From Buttiauxella warmboldiae (lineage in GTDB: Bacteria; Pseudomonadota; Gammaproteobacteria; Enterobacterales; Enterobacteriaceae), in assembly GCF_003818135.1 (NCBI RefSeq), contig NZ_RPOH01000019.1:1-64000 (forward strand): 64,000 nucleotides of DNA. Reading direction: 5' to 3'. Positions 54,089 to 64,000 of the stretch are shown in pieces. Numbering within the stretch: the stretch's first letter is position 1; each line of letters starts with the position of its first letter. Position numbers and translations under genes: made by a program. The notes beneath the pieces were generated by a model, which saw only the letters and a list, made by a program, of their open reading frames with translations, was not told where the DNA came from and did no database searches.

Positions 54089-55288
54089 ATGGCAATTAAA
54101 CTTGAAGTAAAGAATTTATATAAAGTATTTGGCGAACATCCACAGCGCGCCTTCAAATATATTGAGAAAGGTATTTCAAAAGCTGAATTACTGGAGAAAA
54201 CAGGGCTGTCGCTTGGCGTAAAAGACGCCAGTCTGGCCATTGAAGAAGGCGAGATTTTTGTCATCATGGGGTTATCGGGTTCCGGTAAATCCACCATGGT
54301 TCGCCTTCTCAATCGCCTGATTGAACCAACCCGTGGGCAGGTGCTGATTGATGGTGTCGATATTGCCAGAATATCAGAGGCAGAACTCCGTGAAGTCCGC
54401 AAAAATAAAATCTCGATGGTATTCCAGTCATTTGCTCTGATGCCCCATATGACGGTGTTAAATAACACGGCATTCGGCATGGAATTGGCCGGAGTCGGGG
54501 TTAAAGAACGGCAGGAAAAAGCGCTTGAGGCGCTGCGCCAGGTGGGGCTGGAAAATTATGCTCAGGCCTACCCGGATGAGCTTTCCGGCGGTATGCGGCA
54601 GCGCGTTGGTTTGGCCCGTGCGTTAGCAATTAATCCCGATATATTATTGATGGATGAAGCCTTCTCTGCTCTCGATCCATTAATTCGCACGGAAATGCAG
54701 GATGAACTAATTAAATTGCAGGCAAAACACCAGCGTACCATTGTCTTTATTTCTCACGACCTGGATGAAGCCATGCGTATTGGCGACCGCATTGCCATTA
54801 TGCAAGGCGGTGAAGTGGTACAGGTCGGTACGCCGGATGAAATCCTGAATAACCCGGCCAATGATTACGTGCGCACCTTCTTCCGCGGCGTGGATATTAG
54901 CCAGGTGTTTAGCGCGAAAGATATTGCGCGTCGAAGCCCTGCCGGCCTGCTGCGTAAAACCGCCGGTTTTGGCCCGCGTTCCGCGCTGAAACTGTTGCAG
55001 GATGAAGACCGTGAATACGGTTATGTTATTGAGCGTGGGCAAAAATTCCTCGGCATTGTCTCTACTGACTCGCTGAAAGCCGCACTCGCAGAAGGCGCAG
55101 GTCTGGAACGTGCTTACCTCGAATCCCCTGCCGCCGTTAGCGCAGAAACCTCACTGAGTGACTTGCTAACCCATGTCGGCCAGGCGCCGTGTGCGGTTCC
55201 GGTGATTGGGGAAGAGAGTCAGTACGTGGGCATCATCTCAAAAGGGGTGCTGCTACAGGCGTTAGATCGTGAGGGGGCAAACCAATGA
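54089..55288 (+). CDS. proV: glycine betaine/proline ABC transporter ATPase ProV
   Basis: ProV (399 aa; E. coli 400) drives uptake of osmoprotectants. Walker [11 protein letters not shown], signature [10 protein letters not shown] and Walker [13 protein letters not shown] are present. Two C-terminal CBS domains (from about residue 275) sense ionic strength. It overlaps proW by four bases. Confidence 0.97.
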   Translation: MAIKLEVKNLYKVFGEHPQRAFKYIEKGISKAELLEKTGLSLGVKDASLAIEEGEIFVIMGLSGSGKSTMVRLLNRLIEPTRGQVLIDGVDIARISEAELREVRKNKISMVFQSFALMPHMTVLNNTAFGMELAGVGVKERQEKALEALRQVGLENYAQAYPDELSGGMRQRVGLARALAINPDILLMDEAFSALDPLIRTEMQDELIKLQAKHQRTIVFISHDLDEAMRIGDRIAIMQGGEVVQVGTPDEILNNPANDYVRTFFRGVDISQVFSAKDIARRSPAGLLRKTAGFGPRSALKLLQDEDREYGYVIERGQKFLGIVSTDSLKAALAEGAGLERAYLESPAAVSAETSLSDLLTHVGQAPCAVPVIGEESQYVGIISKGVLLQALDREGANQ

Positions 55289-56364
55289 GTGCAGCAAATC
55301 CGTGGGATACCGGTAGCGCAGCAACAGCTGACACAACAACACAACAGGCCGCATCAAGCGCCGATGCGTGGGGAAGCCAGGCGGCTTCAACGCCAGCCGC
55401 AAGCAGCGCAGACTGGCTGAATGCCGCCCCTGCGCCGCAGGCCGAGCATTTCACTCTTCTCGATCCTTTCCATAAAACGCTTATTCCGCTCGATAGCTGG
55501 GTGACAAGCGGCATCGACTGGGTCGTGATGCATTTTCGCCCGCTGTTCCAGGGCATTCGCGTGCCGGTGGATTATATCCTCAGCGGCTTCCAGCACTTCT
55601 TGCTGGGCATGCCTGCCCCGGTTGCTATCATCTTGTTCGCGCTGATTGCGTGGCAGATGTCGAGCCTCGGAATGGGTATCGCGACGCTGGTTTCACTGAT
55701 AGCGATCGGCGCGATTGGTGCCTGGTCACAGGCTATGGTGACGCTCGCTCTGGTACTGACCGCGCTGCTGTTCTGCATGGTTATCGGCCTGCCGCTAGGG
55801 ATTTGGCTTGCCCGCAGCGAACGGGCCGCGAAGATAATTCGCCCATTGCTTGATGCGATGCAAACCACGCCCGCGTTTGTTTATCTGGTGCCAATCGTCA
55901 TGCTGTTCGGGATCGGCAACGTGCCGGGCGTAGTGGTCACCATTATCTTTGCCCTGCCGCCGATTGTGCGCCTGACGATTCTGGGCATTAAACAGGTCCC
56001 GGAAGATCTGATTGAGGCCTCGCGTTCGTTTGGTGCCAGCCCTCGTCAGATGCTATTCAAAGTTCAGCTCCCGCTGGCAATGCCAACCATTATGGCGGGC
56101 GTTAACCAGACGCTGATGCTGGCGCTTTCGATGGTGGTTATCGCCTCGATGATTGCCGTGGGTGGCCTGGGTCAGATGGTGCTGCGCGGGATTGGCCGCC
56201 TCGATATGGGTCTGGCGACCGTCGGCGGCGTGGGCATTGTTATCCTTGCCATTATTCTTGACCGCTTAACGCAGTCCATTGGCCGCGATTCACGCAGCCG
56301 TGGCAACCGCCGCTGGTATAACTCCGGCCCAATCGGTTTGTTGACTCGCCCCTTCATTAAATAA
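55285..56364 (+). CDS. proW: glycine betaine/proline ABC transporter permease ProW
   Basis: ProW (359 aa; E. coli 354) is the membrane channel. A long Ala/Ser/Thr-rich N-terminal tail precedes the helices, a known trait of ProW. The EAA loop reads [20 protein letters not shown]. Confidence 0.96.
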   Translation: MSAANPWDTGSAATADTTTQQAASSADAWGSQAASTPAASSADWLNAAPAPQAEHFTLLDPFHKTLIPLDSWVTSGIDWVVMHFRPLFQGIRVPVDYILSGFQHFLLGMPAPVAIILFALIAWQMSSLGMGIATLVSLIAIGAIGAWSQAMVTLALVLTALLFCMVIGLPLGIWLARSERAAKIIRPLLDAMQTTPAFVYLVPIVMLFGIGNVPGVVVTIIFALPPIVRLTILGIKQVPEDLIEASRSFGASPRQMLFKVQLPLAMPTIMAGVNQTLMLALSMVVIASMIAVGGLGQMVLRGIGRLDMGLATVGGVGIVILAIILDRLTQSIGRDSRSRGNRRWYNSGPIGLLTRPFIK

Positions 56365-56424
56365 GCCTGAGTGCGGCATTGATATGCCGCCTCTCGCCCC
56401 ATCACCATGACACAAGGATTAACG

Positions 56425-57417
56425 ATGCGACACACGACTATTTTAGCTACGGCGCTTGCCACACTCGTTACCACCAGCGCTTTTGCGGCTGATTTACCGG
56501 GTAAGGGCATTACCGTTCAGCCGATTCAAAGCACCATTTCTGAAGAAACGTTCCAGACAGAGCTCGTCAGCCGCGCGCTGGAAAAGCTTGGGTATAGCGT
56601 GAATAAACCAAGCGAAGTCGATTACAACGTCGGTTACACCTCCATTGCTTCTGGCGATGCGACTTTTATCGCGGTGAACTGGCAGCCGCTGCATGACGAT
56701 ATGTATGCCGCGGCGGGTGGCGATAAGAAATTCTATCGTGAAGGTGTGTATGTTACCGGGGCTGCACAGGGTTATTTGATTGATAAAAAAACCGCTGACA
56801 AGTATCACATTACCAATGTTGAGCAGCTAAAAGATCCCAAAATCGCCAAACTGTTCGACAGCAACGGCGACGGCAAAGCCGATATGATGGGCTGTACGCC
56901 GGGCTGGGGCTGTGAAGCGGTTATCAATCACCAGAACGAAGCCTATAAGCTGGCTGATACCGTCACGGTGAATCACGGAAACTATTCCGCCATGATGGCC
57001 GACACCATTGCGCGCTTTAAAGAAGGCAAGCCGGTGCTGTATTACACCTGGACGCCGTATTGGGTCAGTGACGTGCTCAAGCCGGGTAAAGATGTGGTGT
57101 GGCTGCAGGTGCCGTTCTCTTCTCTGCCAGGCGAGCAGAAAGGCATTGAGACCAAACTGCCAAACGGCGCGAACTATGGCTTCCCGGTGAACACTATGCA
57201 CATCGTGGCGAATAAGGCCTGGTCGGCGAAAAACCCGCAGGCCGCGAAACTGTTCAGCCTGATGAAGCTGCCTCTCGCGGATATCAATGCTCAGAACTCA
57301 ATGATGCACAGCGGTCACGCCTCCGAAGCGGATATTCAGGGCCACGTTGATGGCTGGATTAAAGCGCACCAGGCGGAGTTTGATGGCTGGGTGAACGAGG
57401 CTTTAGCCGTTAAGTAA
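56425..57417 (+). CDS. proX: glycine betaine-binding periplasmic protein ProX
   Basis: ProX (330 aa) starts at ATG 56425 with RBS AAGGA; an upstream Met has none. A signal peptide ends at [10 protein letters not shown]. The mature protein has the Trp residues that form the betaine cage ([28 protein letters not shown]). Closely similar to E. coli ProX. Confidence 0.97.
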   Translation: MRHTTILATALATLVTTSAFAADLPGKGITVQPIQSTISEETFQTELVSRALEKLGYSVNKPSEVDYNVGYTSIASGDATFIAVNWQPLHDDMYAAAGGDKKFYREGVYVTGAAQGYLIDKKTADKYHITNVEQLKDPKIAKLFDSNGDGKADMMGCTPGWGCEAVINHQNEAYKLADTVTVNHGNYSAMMADTIARFKEGKPVLYYTWTPYWVSDVLKPGKDVVWLQVPFSSLPGEQKGIETKLPNGANYGFPVNTMHIVANKAWSAKNPQAAKLFSLMKLPLADINAQNSMMHSGHASEADIQGHVDGWIKAHQAEFDGWVNEALAVK

Positions 57418-57432
57418 TGGTTTAAATCAGGC

Positions 57433-57507
57433 CCGGGACGCCCTCATCCCGGCCTCTCCCCGGGAGAAGGAGAAAACCGTACCGTTTCCTCTCCTCAGGG
57501 AGAGGAT
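57433..57507. repeat. dispersed-type intergenic repeat with two hairpins
   Basis: The stretch has CCTCTCCC/GGGAGAAGG and CCTCTCC/GGGAGAGG stems close together and the string CCCTCATCCCGGCCTCTCCCC, a type common between enterobacterial genes. It probably ends proX transcription or stabilises its end. Confidence 0.5.
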
Positions 57508-57565
57508 TAAAGCATCCCTAACCAAAGCAAACGGCACAATCCGCTTCCTGCTTATATTAATATTC

Positions 57566-57763
57566 GTGATTATTCGCGTTCCATCAGCAAACGCTGAAGC
57601 ATCACAATGCCCTCACGGACTTAGCCCTGCGCTGATTGTCCTGATGTCTGTCACCACGGGCATGCCCCCTGCAGACAACTACTACGAGCCACCGCTGCTC
57701 GACACCATTGCTAACGCTTTCTTCCTTTCGATTAACCAGGCCGGATTTATTGCAGCCACGTAG
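57566..57763 (+). pseudogene. ygaY: remnant of MFS transporter gene ygaY
   Basis: The 65-residue frame reads GLSPALIVLMSVTTGMPPAD and LLDTIANAFFLSINQAGF, matching the N-terminus of E. coli YgaY, a 12-helix MFS protein that is itself a pseudogene in K-12. A stop follows after the first helix and the remaining 330 codons are missing. It lies between proX and ygaZ as in E. coli. Confidence 0.85.
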
Positions 57764-57808
57764 GCTGCATGGTGACGACCACACTCAGCCACCCGGGGTA
57801 CCCTGCTC

Positions 57809-57830
57809 GCCCTACTAAATTTAGTAGGGC
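57809..57830. repeat. 22-bp perfect palindrome
   Basis: GCCCTACTAAATTTAGTAGGGC is self-complementary over 22 bases, followed at once by another inverted repeat (GGGCGGTG / CACCGCC) up to about 57855. It lies between the ygaY remnant and ygaZ. Confidence 0.7.
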
Positions 57831-57983
57831 GGTGGCGGGGCTATCACCGCCAGCCCTGATGCTGCTAACCCTTTAGATCTGCCGGGGATAATTTGGGGTA
57901 TTAAGGGTCGTACCAGTCTGCTAAGGTTATCCCTGTTTATTCATTCGAGTGACATTAACGTCGGAAATAGATAAATAGTTACT

Positions 57984-58724
57984 ATGGATAGTCCTGCAAC
58001 CGCTCCAATAAATAACATGCCAAACGAAGCGACCTGGGCTGAAGGGCTGAAAGATAGTTTACCTATTGTTATCAGCTATATCCCGGTAGCCTTTGCGTTT
58101 GGGTTGAATGCCACAAAGCTTGGGTTCACGCCGTTCGAAAGTCTGTTTTTCTCCTGCATTATTTATGCTGGCGCCAGCCAGTTTGTGATTACGGCGTTAC
58201 TGGCCGCGGGAAGCTCGCTCTGGGTGGCAGCATTAACCGTAATGGCCATGGATGTACGCCATGTCTTATACGGCCCTTCCCTGCGTCAACGCATCACACG
58301 CCGGTTAAGTAAACCTAAAACGGCGATTTGGGCCTTTGGCCTGACCGATGAAGTCTTTGCCGCCGCCACCGCAAAACTGGTGCGCGATAACCGCCGCTGG
58401 AGCGAAAACTGGATGATAGCTATCGCATTCAGCTCCTGGTTCTCATGGGTGCTGGGCACCGCGCTGGGCGCCTGGTCCGGTAATGGTTTACTGGATAATT
58501 TCCCGGCGCTGGAAGCGGCGTTAGGTTTTATGTTACCCGCCCTTTTCCTGAGTTTTTTACTGGCGTCATTCCAGCGCAAACAGTGCTGGACCGTTAGCGC
58601 ATCGCTTACGGGTGCGCTGTTGGGCATCACGCTGGTTTCCATTCCTGCCGCCATTCTGGCAGGCATTGTCTGCGGCTGTCTGGCAGCCCTGGCGCAAGCC
58701 TCTTATCAAGCCGAGCCGGGATGA
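57984..58724 (+). CDS. ygaZ: branched-chain amino acid exporter subunit YgaZ
   Basis: YgaZ (246 aa) with YgaH exports L-valine. It is an AzlC-family protein ([37 protein letters not shown]) with several helices. The stop overlaps the ygaH start (ATGA). Confidence 0.95.
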   Translation: MDSPATAPINNMPNEATWAEGLKDSLPIVISYIPVAFAFGLNATKLGFTPFESLFFSCIIYAGASQFVITALLAAGSSLWVAALTVMAMDVRHVLYGPSLRQRITRRLSKPKTAIWAFGLTDEVFAAATAKLVRDNRRWSENWMIAIAFSSWFSWVLGTALGAWSGNGLLDNFPALEAALGFMLPALFLSFLLASFQRKQCWTVSASLTGALLGITLVSIPAAILAGIVCGCLAALAQASYQAEPG

Positions 58725-59062
58725 GCACGCAAGTTCTGTTGCTCGGCCTGCTGGTTGGGCTGGCTAACTATCTGTTTCGCTATTTGCCGCTACGCATCAG
58801 GGCCAATTCGACGCGCCCGGCCAAACGCGGTGCTACAGGCGTACTGCTCGACAGTATTGGTATCGCATCAATTTGCGCTCTGCTGGTGGTCTCAAGCGTG
58901 CCTGAAATCATCCATGATGCGCAACGCCTGCTCCCGACGCTGGTGGGCTTTGCCATGCTCGGCCTGAGCTTTTATAAGACACGCAGCATTATTATCCCAA
59001 CGTTAATCAGCGCTCTGGGTTATGGATTAACCTGGAAACTCATGATGGTGATCGCCGTCTGA
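58721..59062 (+). CDS. ygaH: branched-chain amino acid exporter subunit YgaH
   Basis: YgaH (113 aa), an AzlD-like small membrane protein with three to four helices ([20 protein letters not shown]). It is the partner of YgaZ, read from the overlapping ATG 58721. Confidence 0.93.
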   Translation: MSTQVLLLGLLVGLANYLFRYLPLRIRANSTRPAKRGATGVLLDSIGIASICALLVVSSVPEIIHDAQRLLPTLVGFAMLGLSFYKTRSIIIPTLISALGYGLTWKLMMVIAV

Positions 59063-59146
59063 CGATAAAAAACGTATCAACAATACATTTACTTTATTTG
59101 TCACCATCGTTATTATATCGACCGAAACTAATGAGGTTATGCCAAA

Positions 59147-59677
59147 ATGGATAGTTCGTTTACGCCCATTGAACAAATGCTAAAATTTCGCGCCAAACGC
59201 TATGAGGAGTTCCCGTATCAGGAAGTCCTGCTGACGCGCCTGTGCATGCATATGCAGGGCAAGCTTTTGGAAAACCGCAATAAAATGCTGAAAGCTCAGG
59301 GGATTAACGAGACGCTATTTATGGCGTTGATTACGCTGGAATCCCAGGAAAACCATAGCATCCAGCCTTCTGAACTGAGCTGTGCTTTAGGCTCATCCCG
59401 CACCAACGCCACCCGCATTGCCGATGAGCTGGAAAAGCGTGGCTGGATTGAACGCCGTGAAAGCAATAACGATCGCCGCTGCCTGCATCTGCATTTGACC
59501 GAAAAGGGTCAGGAATTTTTACGTCAGGTATTACCCCCTCAGCACCACTGCCTACACGAGCTGTGGTCGGTACTGAGTGGTTCTGAAAAAGAGCAGCTGG
59601 AACAGATTACCCGCAAATTACTTACCCGCCTTGATGAAATGGATGAAAACCAGACCGTGCTTGAAGCCGTGCGCTAA
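59147..59677 (+). CDS. mprA: MarR-family repressor MprA (EmrR)
   Basis: MprA (176 aa) represses emrAB and is released by uncouplers and some drugs. The winged helix is [20 protein letters not shown] and [20 protein letters not shown]. Length equals E. coli MprA. It precedes emrA by 133 bases. Confidence 0.96.
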   Translation: MDSSFTPIEQMLKFRAKRYEEFPYQEVLLTRLCMHMQGKLLENRNKMLKAQGINETLFMALITLESQENHSIQPSELSCALGSSRTNATRIADELEKRGWIERRESNNDRRCLHLHLTEKGQEFLRQVLPPQHHCLHELWSVLSGSEKEQLEQITRKLLTRLDEMDENQTVLEAVR

Positions 59678-59810
59678 GTACCGTCATCGCGTGAAATCGT
59701 AGTATCCAGAAAAGATGAATACCGCCAGGCCAGCAACTTACCTTGCTGGCCCGTTGGATCTAACAGGTCGGCTCAGCCGATGACTATAATAAAAAAGTGT
59801 GGAGATAAGC

Positions 59811-60983
59811 ATGAGCGCACACGCGGAGACTCAGACCCCGCAGCAGCCGGGTAACAAGAAAGGCAAACGTAAAGGTGCCTTACTCGCGTTGACCCTGCTA
59901 TTTGTCATGATTGCTGTGGCATATGGGATTTACTGGTTTTTAGTATTACGTCATTACGAAAATACGGATGATGCCTATGTGGCCGGCAATCAGGTACAGA
60001 TTATGTCCCAGGTTTCCGGAAGCGTAACCAAAGTCTGGGCTGACAATACCGACTTCGTTAAACAGGGCGATGTGCTGGTCACCTTAGACCAGGCCGACGC
60101 CGAGCAAGCTTTTGAACAGGCGCAAACCGTGCTGGCTTCAAGCGTGCGCCAGACCCGCCAGTTAATGATTAACAGCCAGCAGTATCAGGCCAATATCGAG
60201 CTGCAAAAGACCTCTCTTGCCCAGGCCCAAAGCGACCTCAATCGCCGCGTGCCGTTGGGGAGCGCTAACCTGATTGGCCGTGAAGAGCTGCAACACGCCC
60301 GAGATGCGGTAGCAACGGCCCAGGCGCGGCTGGATGTCGCCATTCAGCAATATAATGCCAACCAGGCAATGATTCTCGGCAGCAAACTTGAAGATCAGCC
60401 AACCGTTAAGCAAGCGGCGGCCGAGCTGCGTAACGCGTGGATGGCGCTGCAGCGTACTAAGATTATCAGCCCAATGACCGGCTATGTTTCACGCCGTGTG
60501 GTGCAGGTTGGCGCGCAAATTAGCCCAACGACGCCGCTGATGGCCATCGTGCCTGCGAGCGGTTTGTGGGTGGATGCAAACTTTAAAGAAACACAGCTTG
60601 CGCATATGCGTATCGGTCAACCGGCGACCGTCGTCAGTGATATTTACGGCGATAACGTTGAGTACACCGGTAAAGTTGTCGGCCTGGATATGGGCACCGG
60701 CAGCGCCTTCTCTCTGCTTCCGGCACAAAATGCTACGGGTAACTGGATCAAAGTTGTTCAGCGTTTACCTGTACGTATCGAGCTGGATGCGAAGCAGCTT
60801 GAGCAGCACCCGCTGCGCATCGGCCTGTCCACGTTAGTCACCGTGGATACCAGTGACCGTAACGGCAGCATGCTGGCTACTCAGACTCGTCATTCTCCGG
60901 TGTATGAAAGCAATGCGCGCGAATTAAACCTTGCGCCTGCTAATGAGCTTATCAATCACATCATTCAGGCCAATGCGGGTTAA
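59811..60983 (+). CDS. emrA: multidrug efflux membrane-fusion protein EmrA
   Basis: EmrA (390 aa from ATG 59811) links EmrB to TolC. A membrane anchor (LLALTLLFVMIAVAYGIYWF) is followed by a HlyD-type hairpin and barrel (VWADNTDFVKQGDVLVTLDQ). An upstream GTG in frame is rejected since it overlaps the GGAG ribosome-binding site of the ATG. Confidence 0.96.
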   Translation: MSAHAETQTPQQPGNKKGKRKGALLALTLLFVMIAVAYGIYWFLVLRHYENTDDAYVAGNQVQIMSQVSGSVTKVWADNTDFVKQGDVLVTLDQADAEQAFEQAQTVLASSVRQTRQLMINSQQYQANIELQKTSLAQAQSDLNRRVPLGSANLIGREELQHARDAVATAQARLDVAIQQYNANQAMILGSKLEDQPTVKQAAAELRNAWMALQRTKIISPMTGYVSRRVVQVGAQISPTTPLMAIVPASGLWVDANFKETQLAHMRIGQPATVVSDIYGDNVEYTGKVVGLDMGTGSAFSLLPAQNATGNWIKVVQRLPVRIELDAKQLEQHPLRIGLSTLVTVDTSDRNGSMLATQTRHSPVYESNARELNLAPANELINHIIQANAG

Positions 60984-60998
60984 CGAAGCGGAGCTTGT

Positions 60999-62537
60999 AT
61001 GAAACAGCAGAAACCGCTGGAAGGCGTTCCACTGGTCATCATGACCATCGCCCTGTCACTGGCGACCTTTATGCAGGTGCTGGACTCCACCATCGCCAAC
61101 GTGGCTATTCCTACCATCGCCGGGAACCTGGGCTCTTCACTGAGCCAGGGCACCTGGGTCATTACCTCGTTTGGAGTGGCGAACGCTATCTCTATTCCGA
61201 TAACCGGGTGGCTGGCTAAACGCCTGGGTGAAGTGAAGCTGTTCATGTGGTCAACGATTCTGTTCGTCATTGCCTCATGGGCGTGCGGCGTGTCAAAAAG
61301 CCTGGAGATGCTGATTTTCTTCCGCGTGATCCAGGGGATCGTGGCCGGGCCGTTGATTCCGCTGTCGCAAAGCCTGCTGCTGAACAACTACCCACCCGCT
61401 AAGCGCAGCGTCGCGCTGGCGCTGTGGTCGATGACGGTTATCGTGGCGCCAATCTGTGGGCCGATCCTCGGCGGTTATATCAGCGATAACTATCACTGGG
61501 GCTGGATCTTCTTTATCAACGTGCCCATTGGTGCGGTGGTGGTTCTGCTGACGCTGCAAACGCTGCGCGGGCGCGAAACCAAAACCGAGCACCGTCGTAT
61601 CGATGCTATCGGCCTTGCGCTGTTGGTGGTGGGTATCGGCAGCCTGCAAATCATGCTCGATCGCGGTAAAGAGCTGGACTGGTTTAACTCAACCGAAGTG
61701 GTGGTGCTGACCGTCGTCGCGGTGGTGGCGATAAGCTTCCTGATTGTCTGGGAGCTGACGGACGATAACCCGATAGTCGACCTGTCGCTGTTTAAATCGC
61801 GCAATTTTACCATTGGCTGTCTGTGTATCAGCCTCGCCTACATGCTCTACTTCGGCGCCATTGTGTTGCTGCCGCAGCTGCTGCAGGAGGTATACGGCTA
61901 TACGGCAACCTGGGCCGGTCTGGCCTCCGCGCCGGTCGGGATCATTCCGGTACTGCTGTCGCCGATTATCGGGCGCTTTGCTCACAGGCTCGATATGCGG
62001 CGTCTGGTGACCTTCAGCTTTATTATGTACGCCGTCTGCTTCTACTGGCGCGCTTACACCTTTGAACCGGGAATGGATTTTGGCGGTTCGGCCTGGCCGC
62101 AGTTTATTCAGGGCTTTGCCGTGGCATGCTTCTTTATGCCGCTGACGACGATTACGCTCTCCGGGCTACCACCTGAGCGTATGGCGGCCGCATCAAGCCT
62201 GTCGAACTTTACCCGAACGCTTGCCGGTTCGATTGGGACTTCGATCACCACAACGATGTGGACCAACCGCGAGGCGTTACACCATTCGCAGTTAACGGAG
62301 TCGGTTTCACCGTTTAACCCAAATGCGCAGCAGATGTACTCGCAGCTGGAAAATCTGGGCATGTCGCCGCAGCAGGCCTCTGGCTATATTGCGCAGCAGA
62401 TTACCAATCAGGGGCTGATCATTTCAGCCAACGAGATTTTCTGGTTCTCAGCGGGAGTCTTTATTCTGCTGTTGGGGCTGGTTTGGTTCGCCAGACCGCC
62501 GTTCGGTGCCGGCGGCGGTGGCGGTGGCGCGCACTAG
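60999..62537 (+). CDS. emrB: multidrug efflux MFS transporter EmrB
   Basis: EmrB (512 aa; E. coli 512) is a 14-helix DHA2-family drug:proton antiporter. Motif LDSTIANVAIPTIAGNL and the WVITSFGVANAISIPITGWL stretch are family marks. The C-terminus is an unusual Gly-rich tail (GAGGGGGGAH). Fifteen bases after emrA. Confidence 0.96.
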   Translation: MKQQKPLEGVPLVIMTIALSLATFMQVLDSTIANVAIPTIAGNLGSSLSQGTWVITSFGVANAISIPITGWLAKRLGEVKLFMWSTILFVIASWACGVSKSLEMLIFFRVIQGIVAGPLIPLSQSLLLNNYPPAKRSVALALWSMTVIVAPICGPILGGYISDNYHWGWIFFINVPIGAVVVLLTLQTLRGRETKTEHRRIDAIGLALLVVGIGSLQIMLDRGKELDWFNSTEVVVLTVVAVVAISFLIVWELTDDNPIVDLSLFKSRNFTIGCLCISLAYMLYFGAIVLLPQLLQEVYGYTATWAGLASAPVGIIPVLLSPIIGRFAHRLDMRRLVTFSFIMYAVCFYWRAYTFEPGMDFGGSAWPQFIQGFAVACFFMPLTTITLSGLPPERMAAASSLSNFTRTLAGSIGTSITTTMWTNREALHHSQLTESVSPFNPNAQQMYSQLENLGMSPQQASGYIAQQITNQGLIISANEIFWFSAGVFILLLGLVWFARPPFGAGGGGGGAH

Positions 62538-62549
62538 CTCAGCAATGGA

Positions 62550-62573
62550 AAAAGGGGTCATTCGACCCCTTTT
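62550..62573. terminator. bidirectional terminator between emrB and luxS
   Basis: AAAAGGGGTC and GACCCCTTTT form a 10-bp stem with an ATTC loop between convergent genes. Confidence 0.93.
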
Positions 62574-62602
62574 CTTATGACAAGCCTTGCGCTCTCTCAG
62601 AA

Positions 62603-63118
62603 CTAGATATGTAGCTCTTTAAGTTTCTCTTTTGGCAGCGCCAGCTCTTCGTTACTGTTCACGCTCACGCCATGCTCAAGAATATGACGCGCGATATCCT
62701 GCGCTTCTTGCAGCGAGTGCATGTGGTAAGTGCCGCACTGGTAAACATTCAGCTCAGGGATCTGGTTCTGCTCTTTCACCTTCAGCACATCTTCCATCGC
62801 CGCAGTCCATGCAGCGGCAACGCGAGACTCTTCCGGTACGCCAATCAGGCTCATATAGAAACCGGTACGGCAGCCCATTGGCGAAATATCAATGATCTCT
62901 ACGCCATTCCCATTCAGGTGGTCACGCATAAAACCAGCGAACAGGTGCTCAAGCGTATGAATGCCTTTTTCTGGCATCACTTCCTTGTTGGGGATGCAAA
63001 AACGCAGATCGAATACGGTGATAGTATCGCCATGGGGCGTATGCATCGTTTTCGCTACACGCACGGCGGGTGCGCCCATGCGTGTATGGTCAACTGTGAA
63101 GCTATCCAACAGCGGCAT
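62603..63118 (-). CDS. luxS: S-ribosylhomocysteine lyase LuxS (autoinducer-2 synthesis)
   Basis: LuxS (171 aa) cuts S-ribosylhomocysteine to homocysteine and the AI-2 precursor. The metal-binding HTLEH and the GCRTGFYM and [14 protein letters not shown] motifs (Cys and His ligands) are intact. GGAGG precedes ATG 63118. Confidence 0.97.
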   Translation of the reverse strand: MPLLDSFTVDHTRMGAPAVRVAKTMHTPHGDTITVFDLRFCIPNKEVMPEKGIHTLEHLFAGFMRDHLNGNGVEIIDISPMGCRTGFYMSLIGVPEESRVAAAWTAAMEDVLKVKEQNQIPELNVYQCGTYHMHSLQEAQDIARHILEHGVSVNSNEELALPKEKLKELHI

Positions 63119-63157
63119 CTGACAACCTCCAATAAATGATTTTTTTAAAAATAAAAT

Positions 63158-63184
63158 GAACCATTCTTTCGCACACTACTCTGA
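63158..63184 (+). promoter_or_regulatory. sigma-E promoter of micA
   Basis: GAACCA-N16-TCTGA fits the RpoE consensus (GAACTT / TCTGA), with the expected RNA start 7 bases on at 63191. Confidence 0.8.
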
Positions 63185-63190
63185 GTATAT

Positions 63191-63264
63191 GAAAGACGCG
63201 CATTTGTTATCATCATCCCTGATTCAGAGATGTATATTTTGGCCACATTGATTGTGGCCTTTTT
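63191..63264 (+). ncRNA. micA: small RNA MicA
   Basis: The segment begins GAAAGACGCGCATTTGTTAT and continues to a GGCCACA/TGTGGCC hairpin with a T5 tail. The first 50 bases match E. coli MicA closely; only the terminator stem differs. MicA, with Hfq, blocks ompA and other porin mRNAs under envelope stress. It lies between luxS and gshA in the E. coli order, divergent from luxS. Confidence 0.93.
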
Positions 63265-63272
63265 CTTTGCTA

Positions 63273-64000
63273 CTAAGCGTGGCGCGCAAGCCAGGCATCA
63301 AAAGGTTCGCTATCACTCGCTTCGATATCGCGCTGACGCTGCCATGAAGCATCATGTTCCTGCTGCAACGCTTCCTCGGTCAAAATCTCCAGCGGCTCTG
63401 ATACCAGCATTTGACGATACTGCTCGGCCAGCGCAAGCCCGGTGCCGCCAATCCCTTTCTCAATCATAGACCGCAGAATACGTGCCGAATAGGTTAATTC
63501 CGCATCGTCGAAGCACGCCACCAGGCGATCGCAGACTTCCTGATACTCTTTATTGCCCGCAATGCCATCAAGCGTTTCGGCAACGCGACGCAAATCGGCA
63601 AACAGATCTTTGCCCACCTGCGGCAGCGGATGCTGCGCGGTTTCACAACCGATACCCAGCGTCAGGCCTGGTTTACGCCCTTCAAGGATCACACGATTCC
63701 AGTTTTTGCGGGTACAAAGCAATTCGTCGCTGCTCATTTCCGGCGCGTCAGCCAGCACGCACCAAATCATAAACAGGTCGAGGAAGCGAACCTGCTGCTC
63801 ATCCACCCCAATCGGCGAGAACGGGTTGATATCGAGCGAACGCACTTCGATATATTCAATCCCGCCGCGCATCAGCGCATCAGATGGCGATTCACCCGGC
63901 CCTGTGACGCGTTTAGGGCGAATCGGCGCGTAGAGTTCATTTTCAATTTGCAGCACGTTGGTGTTGATTTGCAGGCGCTTACCGTCTTTCTCAACGCCCA
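63273..64000 (-). CDS. gshA: glutamate-cysteine ligase GshA (partial, C-terminal part)
   Basis: About 242 codons of the C-terminus are in view; the frame stays open past the right edge and the start lies beyond it. The protein joins glutamate and cysteine, the first step to glutathione. [20 protein letters not shown] and [20 protein letters not shown] match E. coli GshA (518 aa). An internal GTG at 63956 is not a start. Confidence 0.95.
   Translation of the reverse strand, partial: GVEKDGKRLQINTNVLQIENELYAPIRPKRVTGPGESPSDALMRGGIEYIEVRSLDINPFSPIGVDEQQVRFLDLFMIWCVLADAPEMSSDELLCTRKNWNRVILEGRKPGLTLGIGCETAQHPLPQVGKDLFADLRRVAETLDGIAGNKEYQEVCDRLVACFDDAELTYSARILRSMIEKGIGGTGLALAEQYRQMLVSEPLEILTEEALQQEHDASWQRQRDIEASDSEPFDAWLARHA

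Overview
The window comes from the chromosome of an enterobacterium (Enterobacteriaceae, in the broad Enterobacter/Kosakonia/Cedecea neighbourhood; genus not resolved). The right-hand third has the E. coli K-12 gene order ygaC-ygaM-nrdHIEF-proVWX-(ygaY remnant)-ygaZH-mprA-emrAB-luxS-micA-gshA, with proteins that look closely related to the E. coli ones.

Positions 1-930 are a boundary zone. It holds a truncated Gfo/Idh/MocA oxidoreductase, a palindrome, and a 91-residue protein of unknown function followed by a terminator.

Positions about 1000-45500 hold an apparently complete second, lateral-type flagellar system (Flag-2 type, as first described in E. coli 042). The blocks are: (a) fliD-fliS-fliT-fliK-fliL-lafS(sigma-28)-lafT-lafU(stator) followed by a lytic-enzyme-like gene; (b) the flagellin gene lafA with its own terminator; (c) a two-gene membrane regulator resembling ToxR/ToxS (lafZ plus a small partner); (d) flgBCDEFGHIJKL-lafW on the minus strand, diverging from flgA, flgM and flgN; (e) a flagellin-modification island at 23.2-32.0 kb (three class I methyltransferases, an FkbM methyltransferase, a FliB-like protein and two double-domain glycosyltransferases), directly downstream of fliJ; (f) lafK-fliEFGHIJ, divergent from fliMNPQR-flhB-flhA. 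I see no missing structural gene except fliO. FlgJ is a one-domain rod protein, and the missing wall-cutting function may come from the gene after lafU.

Regulation is partly legible. Two sigma-54 promoters with the same core (TGGCAT-N5-TTGCTATTAA) lie before flgB and fliD. A sigma-28-like promoter lies before flgM and a weaker candidate before lafA. LafK (sigma-54 activator), LafS (sigma-28) and FlgM (anti-sigma) supply the cascade.

Positions 45.5-48.7 kb hold a three-gene cyclic-di-GMP module (a membrane diguanylate cyclase and two EAL-only proteins with a degenerate DDFGTG loop), separated from flhA by a strong terminator. From 48.9 kb the window is core chromosome, which suggests that the Flag-2 block and the c-di-GMP module sit immediately beside ygaC. 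The modification island, especially 27.9-30.6 kb, is visibly AT-rich compared with the flagellar genes and is probably of separate origin.
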